A DNA stretch of 64,000 bases from Candidatus Undinarchaeales archaeon (GCA_030753015.1 JASMDC010000004.1:62001-126000), one strand, 5' to 3'. Numbered from the stretch's first letter, positions 1 to 9,305 are shown. Made by a program: numbers and translations. The notes: generated by a model from the letters alone, not told the origin.

Positions 1-159
1 ATGGATCCCGACTTCGAGTGGCTGAATCCCGACGATACCGTGTACGACGCGGCCCGGCTGCTCCACGAGACCGGCCAGCGCATCCTGCCCGTCATCCGCA
101 ACGGGCAGCTGGAGGGCATCATCACCCGCTCCACGATCCTGGAGCACTTGGTGAACTAG
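1..159 (+). CDS. CBS-domain protein, 3' end (cut by window start)
   Basis: The frame is open from the first base and ends with TAG. The visible 52 residues form the last part of a CBS domain: an alternating hydrophobic helix, then a segment reading ILPVIRNGQLEGIITRS, which is the classic strand-turn-strand and RS/T end of a CBS motif. CBS pairs bind adenosine nucleotides and act as energy-sensing regulatory modules. An ATG lies at base 1, but a lone half CBS motif is not a whole protein, so the true start is probably outside the window. The next gene, another CBS protein, follows after 12 bases and is probably co-transcribed. Confidence 0.7.
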   Translation: MDPDFEWLNPDDTVYDAARLLHETGQRILPVIRNGQLEGIITRSTILEHLVN

Positions 160-171
160 GAGGTCATGACC

Positions 172-636
172 ATGTTCCAGACCACCGTTGAGAGCGTGAT
201 GGAGGAACGGTTCCCTGCCGTTTCCCCCAACGAGACCATCGAGGAGGCGGTCCATACCCTCCACGAGACAGGAATCGGCGAGATACCTGTAGAGGAGGAC
301 AACATCATCCGCGGGATGCTACGGGAGAAGGACCTGTTGCGCCTGGGGGAGCTGGACCTCAATCCCTCGGACCCGTTCTTCCTCTTCACCGTGCTGTTCT
401 CAACGCCTGCGGACGAGATCCAGCGCCATGTGGAGATCCTCAACAAGGGACGCGTGCGGGATGTCATGCGTAAGAAGTTCGAGCGGCTCGCGCCCGACGA
501 CGTTGTGAAGAAGGCCATCCACCTCCTGGCCACCGGCGACGAGGTTCTTCCCGTCGTGGATGACGATGATCATCTGCTCGGGATCGTCACACGGGACTCC
601 GTGCTCCGGCATGTTGTCCGACACGAGCCTGTGTAA
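172..636 (+). CDS. Two-CBS-domain protein
   Basis: This 154-residue protein consists of two CBS motifs and nothing else: the first ends around VEEDNIIRGMLREKDLLR and the second around PVVDDDDHLLGIVTRDSVLR. Such stand-alone CBS pairs are cytoplasmic and bind AMP, ATP or S-adenosyl compounds; the regulated partner cannot be told from the sequence. An in-frame ATG also lies at 166, but the ribosome site AGGAGG (158-163) is only 2 bases from it and 8 bases from the ATG at 172, so 172 is the better start. It follows another CBS gene directly. Confidence 0.8.
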   Translation: MFQTTVESVMEERFPAVSPNETIEEAVHTLHETGIGEIPVEEDNIIRGMLREKDLLRLGELDLNPSDPFFLFTVLFSTPADEIQRHVEILNKGRVRDVMRKKFERLAPDDVVKKAIHLLATGDEVLPVVDDDDHLLGIVTRDSVLRHVVRHEPV

Positions 637-763
637 ACGCCTCCAGCAGTACCTGTATCTGGAATGCTCTTCAATCCTGATACATCTCCATCGAGATCAT
701 CTCCAAGGTCTGGTATTTCAAATGACAGCTTTTACAAGAATCGTGGAGAACAGATTTTCCGCT

Positions 764-778
764 CATAAACCTTTTATC
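764..778 (+). promoter_or_regulatory. Probable TATA box for the transglutaminase-like gene
   Basis: An AT-rich stretch reading CATAAACCTTTTATC ends about 23 bases before the ATG at 801. This is the spacing expected for an archaeal TATA box serving a leaderless or near-leaderless transcript. No ribosome site precedes the ATG, which agrees with that reading. Confidence 0.4.
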
Positions 779-800
779 TTCTGACCCCGTCCTCCTACCC

Positions 801-1886
801 ATGCCTTCAAGGGATCTTGACGAGGACATCGTCGGGCCCATTGTCAGATCCCTAATTACGAACGACATGTCCGATGTGGAGCGTGCTGAGGTCCTCCATG
901 ACTGGATAGTGGAGAACATCGACTTCGGGTACGAGACGTTGATGAGGGCTGAGGATCCCTATCGGCTTCGTTCGACAAGGGAATGTCTCGAACAGCACGA
1001 AGGTAACTGCATCGAGCAATCGCTCATGTGGTTGACCATGGCAGAGGTCGTAGGCATCAAGCGACCGTACCTCGTCATCAGCTATGGCGCCCCCTCCGCG
1101 CTCATCGCCATCGCTGCCGTGGGAGGAGGGGATACGGGGATTACACGCTGGCTCATTCGTACAATGCTCACATTGGTACTCCGCCCCATCATGTGGTATG
1201 AACAACGGACGCGCCGACAATCGCCTGGGGACCGTCATTATTTCAACGCGGTCCGGGACGACGATGGACACATCCATGCGTTCGACATCAGTTACCGCAT
1301 GAAAGGCGCCCTGCCGGTCCTGCGAACGAATTGGACGTTCCTAGAGCCGAAGGACGCTCGCGAGCATTTCGCAGACAACGACAACATCGCTCGGACGACC
1401 ATGGAGACGCTCATCAGGAATCCCGCCATCCCCTTACGAGTGATGAGCACGAGGTCCGAGGGTTCATCTACACATGAGATTCACCATCTGCTGCGTGGAT
1501 CGGACGGTGCACCTCACATCAAGGTCACGGTCAACCACACCTGGGAGAGCCCCCGTTCGAAGATCGTGGAGATCCTGGACATCCGCTTCGACCATCGTTC
1601 ATTGAGACCGGTACATGGCGAGTACTCCTATTGTGAGCGTCGGCAGTCATTGGGCCCTTTCATGAGAACGGTCCATCTGCAGCATGGAGGAATGGTGATC
1701 AAGGACGACGGGACGGACCTCTCAGGGGATGAGAAGACCCGATCGCGAATGATGGAGCTCTATAGGCATGTCGAAGGTCTCTCGCCCCCTACGCCGGAGT
1801 TCTCATCCGACGGGAACGTGTCAGCACCAGGCACCCTCTCCATCATGCTCCAACGACTTGCCCTGATCATCAGGAGAGTACGGTGA
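801..1886 (+). CDS. Transglutaminase-like (cysteine protease fold) protein
   Basis: The 361-residue protein carries a transglutaminase-like core. Cys70 lies in EGNCIEQSLMW, at the start of a helix as in the papain/transglutaminase fold, and a candidate catalytic His159 with nearby Asp162 lies in HIHAFDIS. The family includes proteases, peptide N-glycanases and uncharacterised archaeal proteins, so substrate is unknown. There is no signal peptide; a hydrophobic segment around residues 108-133 (IAIAAVGGGDTG and following) may be membrane-associated. The C-terminal 150 residues resemble nothing I recognise. It is monocistronic, with a convergent membrane-protein gene beyond it. Confidence 0.55.
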   Translation: MPSRDLDEDIVGPIVRSLITNDMSDVERAEVLHDWIVENIDFGYETLMRAEDPYRLRSTRECLEQHEGNCIEQSLMWLTMAEVVGIKRPYLVISYGAPSALIAIAAVGGGDTGITRWLIRTMLTLVLRPIMWYEQRTRRQSPGDRHYFNAVRDDDGHIHAFDISYRMKGALPVLRTNWTFLEPKDAREHFADNDNIARTTMETLIRNPAIPLRVMSTRSEGSSTHEIHHLLRGSDGAPHIKVTVNHTWESPRSKIVEILDIRFDHRSLRPVHGEYSYCERRQSLGPFMRTVHLQHGGMVIKDDGTDLSGDEKTRSRMMELYRHVEGLSPPTPEFSSDGNVSAPGTLSIMLQRLALIIRRVR

Positions 1887-1953
1887 AGACTGCCAGCAAT
1901 GCGCTGCAGTCCAACTGTCCTCATGGCGAACGAGCCCCAGTAATGTGTGCTAC

Positions 1954-3879
1954 CTATGGGCACGAGACCTTGTATACCCTGTCCCCGCCACGATTGAAGA
2001 CCTGTACGAACACGCTCGCTGCGGGACCGTTCTCCGGATGCAGATAGACATAGTCTATACCGTAGCGATCAAGGAGACCGCAATCCCCTTTGACCATGCG
2101 CTCCGTGTCCGCCAGCGCCTCCTTGTAATCGATACCGACGAACTCCATATTGATGTACCACCCCATATACGTCCTTCTCCCCGCGAGCGAGGTCACGGCA
2201 CTGTAAGGATTGAAGAAGTAGCTATCTTTGTACGGCGGTGGTGTGAGCAAAATTGCATCGGGCGGCGTATTGTCGCGAACCCATTCCGCGACCGCGATGG
2301 AATCGTTCGTGAACAGGATGCTCGGGCTCGATAAGGTCGGATTATCGGGATCAAACATGAACATGGGTCCGAGATAGAGCACGCTCGATGCGAGCACGGG
2401 CACGACAAGGATAAGCCCGATAGGTCCCTTTCGTAGGGCTCGTAAAGCACCCTCGCATAATACGGGAAGTGAGCCCACCAACCAAAGAACGACCATCTTC
2501 GAACTGTCCCATTCCTTTGGCTGGAGTATAACGATATTCGGGATGATGAGTAAGGGCAAGGATGCGAGGACGAGAACGCGGGCCGACCGTGGGAGGCCTC
2601 GAAGACCAAGAGCGTACAGAATGAGCATGAAGCCGAGGTTCTTTATCCAGAATCCCGCGACCTCGAGCGGACCAGTACCCTCGTCAAGCATCCACCACCA
2701 TGACTGACGTATGAAACCCTGCTGAGAGAACTGACCTGACATGGCCATGACCTGCGGGATGGCTAATATGGCTATTGGAACGAGAAAACAGAGTGCATCG
2801 GAAGCGCCGCGCTTGTCACGAAGCTCCATGAGGGCCACCCCCGCGAACACAACGCAGGAGGCGAGGAAGGAGTGCGCATGATACATGGGGAGGAGGCCCG
2901 CGATAAGGCCCGCGAGAGCGAGCTCATAACGCCGGTTGGCGCATCTTTTTGACACGGCCCTTCCCAATAGCAGGAGTATTGCAGAGAAAGCGCAGATTCC
3001 TATCACGGTCGTACGCTGTGGGAGCAGGAATGCCCAGACGGTATTGTGGATGTGGAAACCAAGATCTGATAGACTGAGCGGGTTCCTGATCCCGTAGGCC
3101 GAGGCATAGAGGAACTGGAGGCCACCTGCATAACAGAGCAGGATCGGTGCGAGGCTAGCTACATGATCGTCCTCAAGCACATGCCGGACAAGGGAGTAGA
3201 CCAGGGTCGCACAGCAGGCGTACATCACCATGTCCGGCACGAGGAGCGAGAGCCGCAGGGATGCACCAAGGTCCACGAGTATGGCCGATATGAAATCTAT
3301 CAGGAACGGATACCTCACGGGAATGGACGGGAAGAACGGATAGACGGGAGGTATGTTGCCGCCGTAAGTAAAGGACGAAATGAGCGACAGATGGAAGGGT
3401 ATGTCCCACCACGTTTGCTGCTGTGAATACATCCCCTCGGGCCCGCGAGGGATGTTCGCCAATGACGCAAGAAGCCATAGCGGAACGAGAACGACGAAAA
3501 GAGCTGCACTGAACGTGATCGGAAGCGTGTAGGAGCGGCGGGACGGACGTGAGATGGCAAGCGACAGGAGCGCCAGAGTGCACACGACCGACATCGACAG
3601 GAGGGGTGAGAGACCTCCCTTCAGGACCGTCAACTGGTAGATGATATGCCCTGTCAATAGCGTACCGAGAACGAAGGAAAGACAGCCTTGGGTCTCAGTG
3701 GGCAGGTCATCCAACCTGGAGACGGGGCCAAAGCCGACGACCATACAGAGGGCCAGGAAGATGAACGGTCCAAGCACGGCAGGAAGCACGTCAATCAAAT
3801 TATAAGTGTTGATATGGCGGGGTGGTCGATCCGTCACAGGTGTCCATATACAGGTTATCCTTGACCGGCCCCATCCCAT
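1954..3879 (-). CDS. Large polytopic membrane protein, DUF2298/glycosyltransferase-like
   Basis: This 641-residue protein has roughly a dozen hydrophobic segments followed by a soluble C-terminal domain of about 110 residues. A large loop after the first helices contains WWDIPFHLSLISSF and RYPFLIDFISAIL, and the tail contains a RRTYMGW motif and YGIDYVYLHPENG. This layout resembles the DUF2298 (YYY) and GT-C membrane glycosyltransferase families, which use lipid-linked sugars; the resemblance is from memory. The start at 3879 overlaps the upstream gene by 25 bases and lacks a strong ribosome site, so translation may begin later, nearer the first helix. It is the last gene of a three-gene surface-glycan operon. 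Confidence 0.6.
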   Translation of the reverse strand: MGWGRSRITCIWTPVTDRPPRHINTYNLIDVLPAVLGPFIFLALCMVVGFGPVSRLDDLPTETQGCLSFVLGTLLTGHIIYQLTVLKGGLSPLLSMSVVCTLALLSLAISRPSRRSYTLPITFSAALFVVLVPLWLLASLANIPRGPEGMYSQQQTWWDIPFHLSLISSFTYGGNIPPVYPFFPSIPVRYPFLIDFISAILVDLGASLRLSLLVPDMVMYACCATLVYSLVRHVLEDDHVASLAPILLCYAGGLQFLYASAYGIRNPLSLSDLGFHIHNTVWAFLLPQRTTVIGICAFSAILLLLGRAVSKRCANRRYELALAGLIAGLLPMYHAHSFLASCVVFAGVALMELRDKRGASDALCFLVPIAILAIPQVMAMSGQFSQQGFIRQSWWWMLDEGTGPLEVAGFWIKNLGFMLILYALGLRGLPRSARVLVLASLPLLIIPNIVILQPKEWDSSKMVVLWLVGSLPVLCEGALRALRKGPIGLILVVPVLASSVLYLGPMFMFDPDNPTLSSPSILFTNDSIAVAEWVRDNTPPDAILLTPPPYKDSYFFNPYSAVTSLAGRRTYMGWYINMEFVGIDYKEALADTERMVKGDCGLLDRYGIDYVYLHPENGPAASVFVQVFNRGGDRVYKVSCP

Positions 3880-5201
3880 CGAAGGTATGCCTTCACGTCA
3901 TCGACCGCTGTCGCTGAGGCCTGGATTGTATTGTTGATGTTCCTGCTGAAGGGATAGACCTGGAAGCTTCCTGCCATGAAGAGCCCTTCGATATCCGTCC
4001 TGGGGCGAGGCATGTGGTCGCCATACTCCGTCAAGAACTGCGGTGTCGCGTACTCGTCTCTGGCAAGGGCACTCCAGATGACGTCCTCTTCGCTGAGGTC
4101 CGGGAAGATCCTCTCAAGGCCTGTGAGCACCTCGTGTCGAATACGAGCCTCGTCCATCGTCCACCATGGGTCCGACGTATCGAGATATCTGAAAATATAC
4201 ACGATGTGCTCACCCGTATAATCATTTTCTGGAACAAGGTTGGTGTGCTCGATGATACCTCCGAAGGGAAGCCCTTCATCCAGAATATTGAGCCAGTAGT
4301 ATGGCATCAATCGGCGCTTGAGGCCAATGGTCAGGCAGAGGACGGCACGGTAGCTGATTCGGGAGAGACGTGCTCTTGTCTCGGAGGGGGGATTACTCAA
4401 CAGTTGGAGAAGCAATGGGATTGGAAGGGTATTCAGTACTGCATCCGATCTGATTACTTCCTCTGTACCATCGATATTGACCCTGATAGAGAACCCGGTA
4501 TCACTCCGTTCGAGGGAACGCACATCGGCCCCAGTCGCGATGTGTCCCCCCCTTTCCTCGATGCCCCTCTTCCATGCCTCGATGAGCCGGTGGAAACCGC
4601 CATGGATATAGCCGAGCCTCTCTTTGACCATGCCAGGACCACGAGCACCGACGCGGGCTTGTAGGCGACCGCCCACGAACGCCGCGGAGGCCTTGTCCAT
4701 CGATAATCCGAACTTCGTGAGGAGCAAGGGACGGAACATCTTCCTGTAGATCGATTCTCCATATGTCGCAATGAGCCAATGCTCGGCATCCACCCCATCA
4801 AGATGTTCCCAATCGAGCTCTCCCCTCATTCGCAGAGTCTGGACGCCCAACCTGATCCTCTCAATCAAGTTCAGTGGACCGAATCGCAACAGGTCCAATG
4901 GCGTGTTCAGATCGTAGAATGTTCCCTCGAAGTAGAATCCTGTCTTTCCTGAACGCCACATTACATCGTCCGCCAAGCCCATCTCGTCGAGAAGTTCGAG
5001 GAGCGAAGTGTCGGTGGGAAAGATATGGTGGTAGTACCTCTCGATGCGATAGGTCGTTCGATCATGGTCCGAACAGAGCCCCCCGAGACTGTCCTCTTTC
5101 TCGATGAGCAAGGGAGTAACACCGGCCTTTGCTAGGAGGTACGCTGCATGAAGACCGGCTACGCCGCCACCAAGGACCGCGATACGGACGTCCTTTATCA
5201 T
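3855..5201 (-). CDS. NAD(P)/FAD-dependent amine-oxidase-like oxidoreductase
   Basis: The N-terminus reads VLGGGVAGLHAAYLLAKAG followed by an acidic LLIEKE, the dinucleotide-binding fold of the flavin amine oxidase / UDP-galactopyranose mutase / protoporphyrinogen oxidase superfamily. The C-terminal FAD motif includes GLFMAGSFQVYP. Length (448 residues) suits the family. Members next to GT2 enzymes are common in archaeal and bacterial glycan loci, where their substrate is usually unproven. The ATG overlaps the stop of the upstream glycosyltransferase (ATGA), so the two are translationally coupled. It could act on a nucleotide sugar or an isoprenoid carrier; I cannot choose. Confidence 0.75.
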   Translation of the reverse strand: MIKDVRIAVLGGGVAGLHAAYLLAKAGVTPLLIEKEDSLGGLCSDHDRTTYRIERYYHHIFPTDTSLLELLDEMGLADDVMWRSGKTGFYFEGTFYDLNTPLDLLRFGPLNLIERIRLGVQTLRMRGELDWEHLDGVDAEHWLIATYGESIYRKMFRPLLLTKFGLSMDKASAAFVGGRLQARVGARGPGMVKERLGYIHGGFHRLIEAWKRGIEERGGHIATGADVRSLERSDTGFSIRVNIDGTEEVIRSDAVLNTLPIPLLLQLLSNPPSETRARLSRISYRAVLCLTIGLKRRLMPYYWLNILDEGLPFGGIIEHTNLVPENDYTGEHIVYIFRYLDTSDPWWTMDEARIRHEVLTGLERIFPDLSEEDVIWSALARDEYATPQFLTEYGDHMPRPRTDIEGLFMAGSFQVYPFSRNINNTIQASATAVDDVKAYLRWDGAGQG

Positions 5202-6154
5202 GGTCCGATTCTCTCTCGTATCGAATAGTTACGGGTAGAGGCCATTCTATAGAAGATCCGTACTTGTACCTCGAAGAGGAAGCCGAAACATATGAACAGG
5301 AAGCCAAGGATGACGCATACTATCCCGATGAGCTGGATGGGCCCGATGAACACTTCCTGGCCGATGACAAAGAAGAGATAGATCTGTTGGCCAAGCTTCA
5401 GTGCTCCTGCCAAGAAACCGGTAATGACAAGGAAGAGTCCGAGACGACCGAAGAGGTGGAGCGGTCTGTTGGAGAAGGTGGACCAGAAAGTTATGTACAG
5501 AAGGTCCAGGATCCCGTTCACGAGTCGGGCCGAGCCGTATTTCGTAACACCATGTCGCCGGGGATGGTGCGTCACCGCCACTTCGGCGATACGAAATCCT
5601 TGTGCATGGAGGAGCGCAGGGATGTAGCGGTGCATCTCACCAAAGAGGTCGAGGTGGCTCACCGCCTCTCGCGAGAAGCATTTGAGGGTGCAACCCGAGT
5701 CGTGGATGTCAAGCCCGGTCAGTCTTTTATGGAGCCAGTTCGATATGAGGGAGGGAAAGCGCTTGGAGAGAAATGGGTCCTTCCGGTCCGATCGCCACCC
5801 TGTCACGACATCGAAGCCCTCGTCCATCTTCTCAAGAAGCTTCGGGATGTCCTCCGGATCGTTCTGGAGGTCGGCATCGAGAGTTATGATGACCTCACCC
5901 TGTGCTTCCTTGAAACCGGCGTCCATGGCCGCGCCCTGACCGAAGTTCCTCCTGAAAACGAGGGCGCGGACCTTGGGGTCCTTCTGAACGAGTCCAGCAA
6001 GGACCTCACGCGTCCCGTCACGGCTCCCATCATCGACAATGATTATCTCGTAGGAACGCTCCATCCTCTGGAGGGTAGCCATCAGAGCATCATAGAGTTC
6101 GGGAATACTCTCGGCCTCGTTGAACGCAGGAACAATGATTGATAGCTCCACCAT
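5198..6154 (-). CDS. Family 2 glycosyltransferase (dolichyl-phosphate sugar synthase type)
   Basis: The protein begins MVELSIIVPAFNEAESIP, followed by IIIVDDGSRDGTR and a DADLQNDPEDI segment, the nucleotide- and metal-binding motifs of GT2 enzymes of the DPM1/YkcC group. After the catalytic domain come two membrane helices near residues 230-300. These enzymes transfer a sugar from a nucleotide donor to polyprenyl phosphate on the cytoplasmic membrane face. The frame remains open further upstream, but the GT-A fold begins exactly at the ATG at 6154 and the divergent asparagine synthase starts 70 bases away, so the longer form is rejected. First gene of the glycan operon. Confidence 0.85.
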   Translation of the reverse strand: MVELSIIVPAFNEAESIPELYDALMATLQRMERSYEIIIVDDGSRDGTREVLAGLVQKDPKVRALVFRRNFGQGAAMDAGFKEAQGEVIITLDADLQNDPEDIPKLLEKMDEGFDVVTGWRSDRKDPFLSKRFPSLISNWLHKRLTGLDIHDSGCTLKCFSREAVSHLDLFGEMHRYIPALLHAQGFRIAEVAVTHHPRRHGVTKYGSARLVNGILDLLYITFWSTFSNRPLHLFGRLGLFLVITGFLAGALKLGQQIYLFFVIGQEVFIGPIQLIGIVCVILGFLFICFGFLFEVQVRIFYRMASTRNYSIRERIGP

Positions 6155-6185
6155 CCTTTGACGAACATGTAATGCATCGCCTTCT

Positions 6186-6200
6186 TTTTTAAATGTGATA
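6186..6200 (+). promoter_or_regulatory. AT-rich TATA element of the asnB promoter
   Basis: The 69 bases between the divergent glycosyltransferase and asparagine synthase genes must hold both promoters. On the plus strand TTTTTAAATGTGATA lies about 25 bases before the TTG start at 6224, as expected for a leaderless archaeal transcript. Confidence 0.35.
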
Positions 6201-6223
6201 ATTACTCCATAGGTTGTTTTCCC

Positions 6224-8173
6224 TTGTGCGGCATATGCGGTATTACATGGGATGATCCGGATCTCATCAAGCGTATGAGCATTGTCCTGGGACACCGCGG
6301 AACCGACGACGATGGGATCTACACCAGCAGCGGAGTCTCCCTGGGCCATCGGAGATTGTCCATCATCGACCTTGAGGGTGGCCATCAACCCATTACGAAC
6401 GAGGACGGGGACGTCGTCGTCTGTGCCAATGGCGAGATCTATAATCATCAGCGACTCCGCGCTCAGCTCGAAAAGCAGGGGCATTCATTCTCCACTGATT
6501 CGGACACGGAGGTTATTGCACATGGGTACGAGGAGGACGGTCCCGCATTTTTCGGGAAGCTCAACGGCATGTTCGCAGTGGCGGTCTGGGACGAGGGAAC
6601 CGGATCATTGGTGCTCGCACGCGACCGTCTCGGGATAAAGCCGCTCTATTACACCCGGGTCGGCGACAAGCTTCTGTTCGCCTCTGAGATCAAGGCGCTC
6701 CTCCAATACGAGGGGGTTCCTCGAAGGCCCGACATGCAAGCTCTCGCTCACTTCATGACCTTCCGATACACCCCTTCCGCACAGACCATGTTCGATACCA
6801 TCCACGAGGTCCCACCCGGCCATGTATTCGTTGTCAGGAATGGCCGAATCGCCAAGACCATCAGGTATTGGGAACTAGACGAGGTCTTCTCAGGGACCAC
6901 ATCATCCGCTACCTCGCCGAAGGAAATGCGAGGGATCCTCACCGAGGCGGTCCGCCTCCGTCTCATGAGCGATGTTCCTTTGGGTGTCTTTCTTTCCGGT
7001 GGTATCGACTCCTCGATCATCGTGGGCCTCATGAGCGAGATGATCGACGAGCCCATCTCCACGTTCAGCGTCGCATTCGATGCCGAAGAGCCCATCAACG
7101 AGGCACGGTTCGCCCAACTCGTCGCCGATCGGTTCGGTACCAACCATCATGTGCTGACGGTCGAGCCTAACAGCATCGATCTCCTGCCGACCACCATCTG
7201 GCATCTCGACAATCCTGTATCCGATCCGACGATCATTCCCGAGTATCTCATCTCCGAGCTCGGACGTAAACATGTGAAGACGGTCCTTACCGGCGAGGGA
7301 GCGGACGAGATCTTCGGAGGATATATGCAGTACAAGGTCATGTGCCTTGGGGAGCGGTACTCCCGCCTTTTACCGCCCCGTCTGCGCCGTCTTGTCGCAC
7401 GTACTGCTCTTGCATCAATACCTGATGCCCTCCTTGACAGGCTCTTTCCGTACGCGACCGCCCTTGGCACGAAGGGACGTGAGCGTGCTCTCTCCTATCT
7501 TGAGAACATCGAGGACCGAGCACGGACCTTCGTTACACTCCGGTCCTTCTTCTCGGAGGATGAGAAGGCAGAGCTCTACTCACCCGAGCTCCACGATACG
7601 GAGGTCCGACAACAGGGATACATCCCTGAGATGGAGCCGTTCTTCTCGAACGGAGGTACCCGCTCGCTCCTTGACCGGCTCATCCTCATCGACCTCGAGC
7701 GCCGACTTCCCCACTTCATCCTTCATAAGACCGATAAGATGATGATGGCGCATGCGCTTGAGGGCCGGTTCCCCTTCCTCGACCATCGCCTTGTAGAGTA
7801 CTCTTTCAAGATACCCTCTGATATGAAGCTGCGAGGGACCACGGAGAAGTATATCCTCAGGCAGGCATTCTCCGATATACTCCCGCCCGAGATCAGGAAG
7901 AGAAGGAAGCACCCCTTCATCGTTCCCATGAAATCCTGGATCGACGAGAACCTCAAGGGACTCATCCCGAGCATCATCGAGGGCTCTCCCATATGCAGGG
8001 GAACGTTCCTCCGCAAGCGTACGATCGACAGGATCGTTCGTGACTTCGACTCGTCACCCCTCTACTATGGCCGACAGCTCTGGTCGATCCTCACGCTCGC
8101 CATCTGGCATCGCATCTACATCGAGTCGGATGATATCACGAGGCCCCAGCTCGACCTCGAGCGCCTGTTCTAA
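6224..8173 (+). CDS. asnB: Asparagine synthase (glutamine-hydrolysing)
   Basis: The protein starts with MCGICGITW, giving the N-terminal cysteine nucleophile of class II glutamine amidotransferases, with a TTG start codon. The glutaminase half (about residues 1-200) has RLSIIDLEGGHQPI and CANGEIYNH; the synthetase half has the ATP-pyrophosphatase loop SGGIDSSIIVGL and TGEGADEIFGGY. It converts aspartate, glutamine and ATP to asparagine in the cytoplasm; 649 residues fits the family. Members near glycan genes sometimes amidate other carboxylates (for example WbpS-like enzymes), a possibility here because a glycosyltransferase operon is divergent. The stop overlaps the convergent nikR stop by four bases. 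Confidence 0.9.
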   Translation: MCGICGITWDDPDLIKRMSIVLGHRGTDDDGIYTSSGVSLGHRRLSIIDLEGGHQPITNEDGDVVVCANGEIYNHQRLRAQLEKQGHSFSTDSDTEVIAHGYEEDGPAFFGKLNGMFAVAVWDEGTGSLVLARDRLGIKPLYYTRVGDKLLFASEIKALLQYEGVPRRPDMQALAHFMTFRYTPSAQTMFDTIHEVPPGHVFVVRNGRIAKTIRYWELDEVFSGTTSSATSPKEMRGILTEAVRLRLMSDVPLGVFLSGGIDSSIIVGLMSEMIDEPISTFSVAFDAEEPINEARFAQLVADRFGTNHHVLTVEPNSIDLLPTTIWHLDNPVSDPTIIPEYLISELGRKHVKTVLTGEGADEIFGGYMQYKVMCLGERYSRLLPPRLRRLVARTALASIPDALLDRLFPYATALGTKGRERALSYLENIEDRARTFVTLRSFFSEDEKAELYSPELHDTEVRQQGYIPEMEPFFSNGGTRSLLDRLILIDLERRLPHFILHKTDKMMMAHALEGRFPFLDHRLVEYSFKIPSDMKLRGTTEKYILRQAFSDILPPEIRKRRKHPFIVPMKSWIDENLKGLIPSIIEGSPICRGTFLRKRTIDRIVRDFDSSPLYYGRQLWSILTLAIWHRIYIESDDITRPQLDLERLF

Positions 8174-8604
8174 AAGAGCATCACTCGGACCAGCGTCACC
8201 CCTCGACGGGAGCGGATGCGGTCGGCCAGGGAACGGACCTGGTCAAAGGAACCCTTGGCGAGGATGACCTCCATGCACCCCTCATGTGAAAGGTGGTGAT
8301 GCACCGTGGTGACGATGATGTCGTGGTACTCGTGCTGTGCGTCGAGGATGTCGGTCGCCACCCGCGGGACGTGGTGATCGTACACGAAGGTGATCACAGC
8401 CGAGCCGTACTGCCCCGCACGGTCAACCCCGCGCCAGCGCGCCATGGCATCACGTATGGCGTCGCGGATGGCCTCGGACCGGGTGGTATATCCCTCATCC
8501 CGGATCATGGCGTCGAAGCCCTCGAGCAGGGAGGAAGGAAGGCTCACGCCGATGCGTGTTATCCCTTCGTCTGCATCAGTAATATCCGTGTTATTTTTCT
8601 GCAT
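8170..8604 (-). CDS. nikR: Nickel-responsive regulator NikR
   Basis: The N-terminal part (ITRIGVSLPSSLLEGFD) is a ribbon-helix-helix DNA-binding domain of the CopG type, followed by RSEAIRDAIRDAM. The C-terminal ACT-like domain carries the nickel ligands of NikR: His in YDHH, the HHHL segment and Cys in SHEGCMEVI. NikR tetramers bind DNA when nickel is bound and repress uptake genes. It is transcribed divergently from the cbiM transporter operon, with 53 bases between start codons, which strongly supports control of that operon. Length (144 residues) is typical. Several start choices are possible near the N-terminus; the ATG at 8604 is used here. Confidence 0.92.
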   Translation of the reverse strand: MQKNNTDITDADEGITRIGVSLPSSLLEGFDAMIRDEGYTTRSEAIRDAIRDAMARWRGVDRAGQYGSAVITFVYDHHVPRVATDILDAQHEYHDIIVTTVHHHLSHEGCMEVILAKGSFDQVRSLADRIRSRRGVTLVRVMLF

Positions 8605-8609
8605 TGAAT

Positions 8610-8636
8610 GTGTTACTTGTGAAAAAATATTAATAC
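8610..8636. promoter_or_regulatory. Putative NikR operator overlapping the cbiM promoter
   Basis: Half sites GTGTTA (8610-8615) and TAATAC (8631-8636) form an imperfect inverted repeat separated by 15 bases, giving 21 bases between half-site starts. That geometry resembles the two-turn spacing of known NikR operators. It lies between nikR and cbiM and overlaps the AT-rich TATA region about 25 bases before the cbiM ATG, so bound NikR would block initiation. A second GTGTTA occurs at 8588-8593. Confidence 0.4.
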
Positions 8637-8657
8637 TCGCCGATCAATCCTTTACAT

Positions 8658-9293
8658 ATGCACATCCCCGACGGGTTCCTCTCGATCCCCATCTGGGGGA
8701 TACTATGGCTGGTCACCATCGGCGTGGTGGGCTACGCCGTTCAGCAGACCGACCAGCGACTCAGCGAGAAGGCCGTGCCCTTGATGGGTGTGCTCTCGGC
8801 GTTCATCTTTGCCGGCCAGATGCTCAACGTCCCCGTTGCGACAGGCACCTCGAGCCACATGCTGGGTGGCGTGCTCGCCGCGGTGTTTCTGGGCCCCTGG
8901 ACCGCCACTATCATCATGGCCTCTGTGTTCACGGTTCAGTGCGTGCTCTTCCAGGACGGCGGGCTGCTCGCCCTGGGCGCCAACATCGTGAACATGGGCC
9001 TCATCTGCACCATCCTCGGCTACTATATCTTCCGAGCTGTGGAGAGTGTCGTGGGCGGTAGGAACGGGCTCCTCGCGGGCTCAGCTGTGGCAGCCTGGCT
9101 GGCGGTGGTCATCGCATCGGCTGCGACGGCCGTGGAACTGGCCGCTTCCGGAACCTCCCCCCTCAACATCGTGCTGCCCGCCATGGTGGGGGTCCACGCC
9201 ATCATCGGGGTCGTGGAGGCGGCGGTCACGGTGGCGGTGATCGGGTTCGTCATGAGGACGCGGCCTGACCTACTGGAACTGGAGAGGGTCTAG
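8658..9293 (+). CDS. cbiM: Energy-coupling factor transporter S component CbiM/NikM
   Basis: The protein starts with MHIPDGFLS, the invariant N-terminus of CbiM/NikM, where the amino terminus and His2 help bind Ni(II) or Co(II). Several membrane helices follow, with the SSHMLGG loop typical of the family. It is the substrate-binding membrane subunit of an ECF-type uptake transporter together with the CbiN-like, CbiQ and CbiO proteins encoded next. The divergent NikR suggests nickel as the natural substrate. The ATG at 8658 is fixed by the MHIPDG motif, leaving a very short leader. Confidence 0.92.
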   Translation: MHIPDGFLSIPIWGILWLVTIGVVGYAVQQTDQRLSEKAVPLMGVLSAFIFAGQMLNVPVATGTSSHMLGGVLAAVFLGPWTATIIMASVFTVQCVLFQDGGLLALGANIVNMGLICTILGYYIFRAVESVVGGRNGLLAGSAVAAWLAVVIASAATAVELAASGTSPLNIVLPAMVGVHAIIGVVEAAVTVAVIGFVMRTRPDLLELERV

Positions 9294-9305
9294 GAGGGGA
9301 TATGG

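Noticed and set aside
6155..6484. Extended start of the GT2 glycosyltransferase
   Set aside because: The extra 110 residues run through the divergent promoter and the start of asnB; the GT-A fold begins at 6154.
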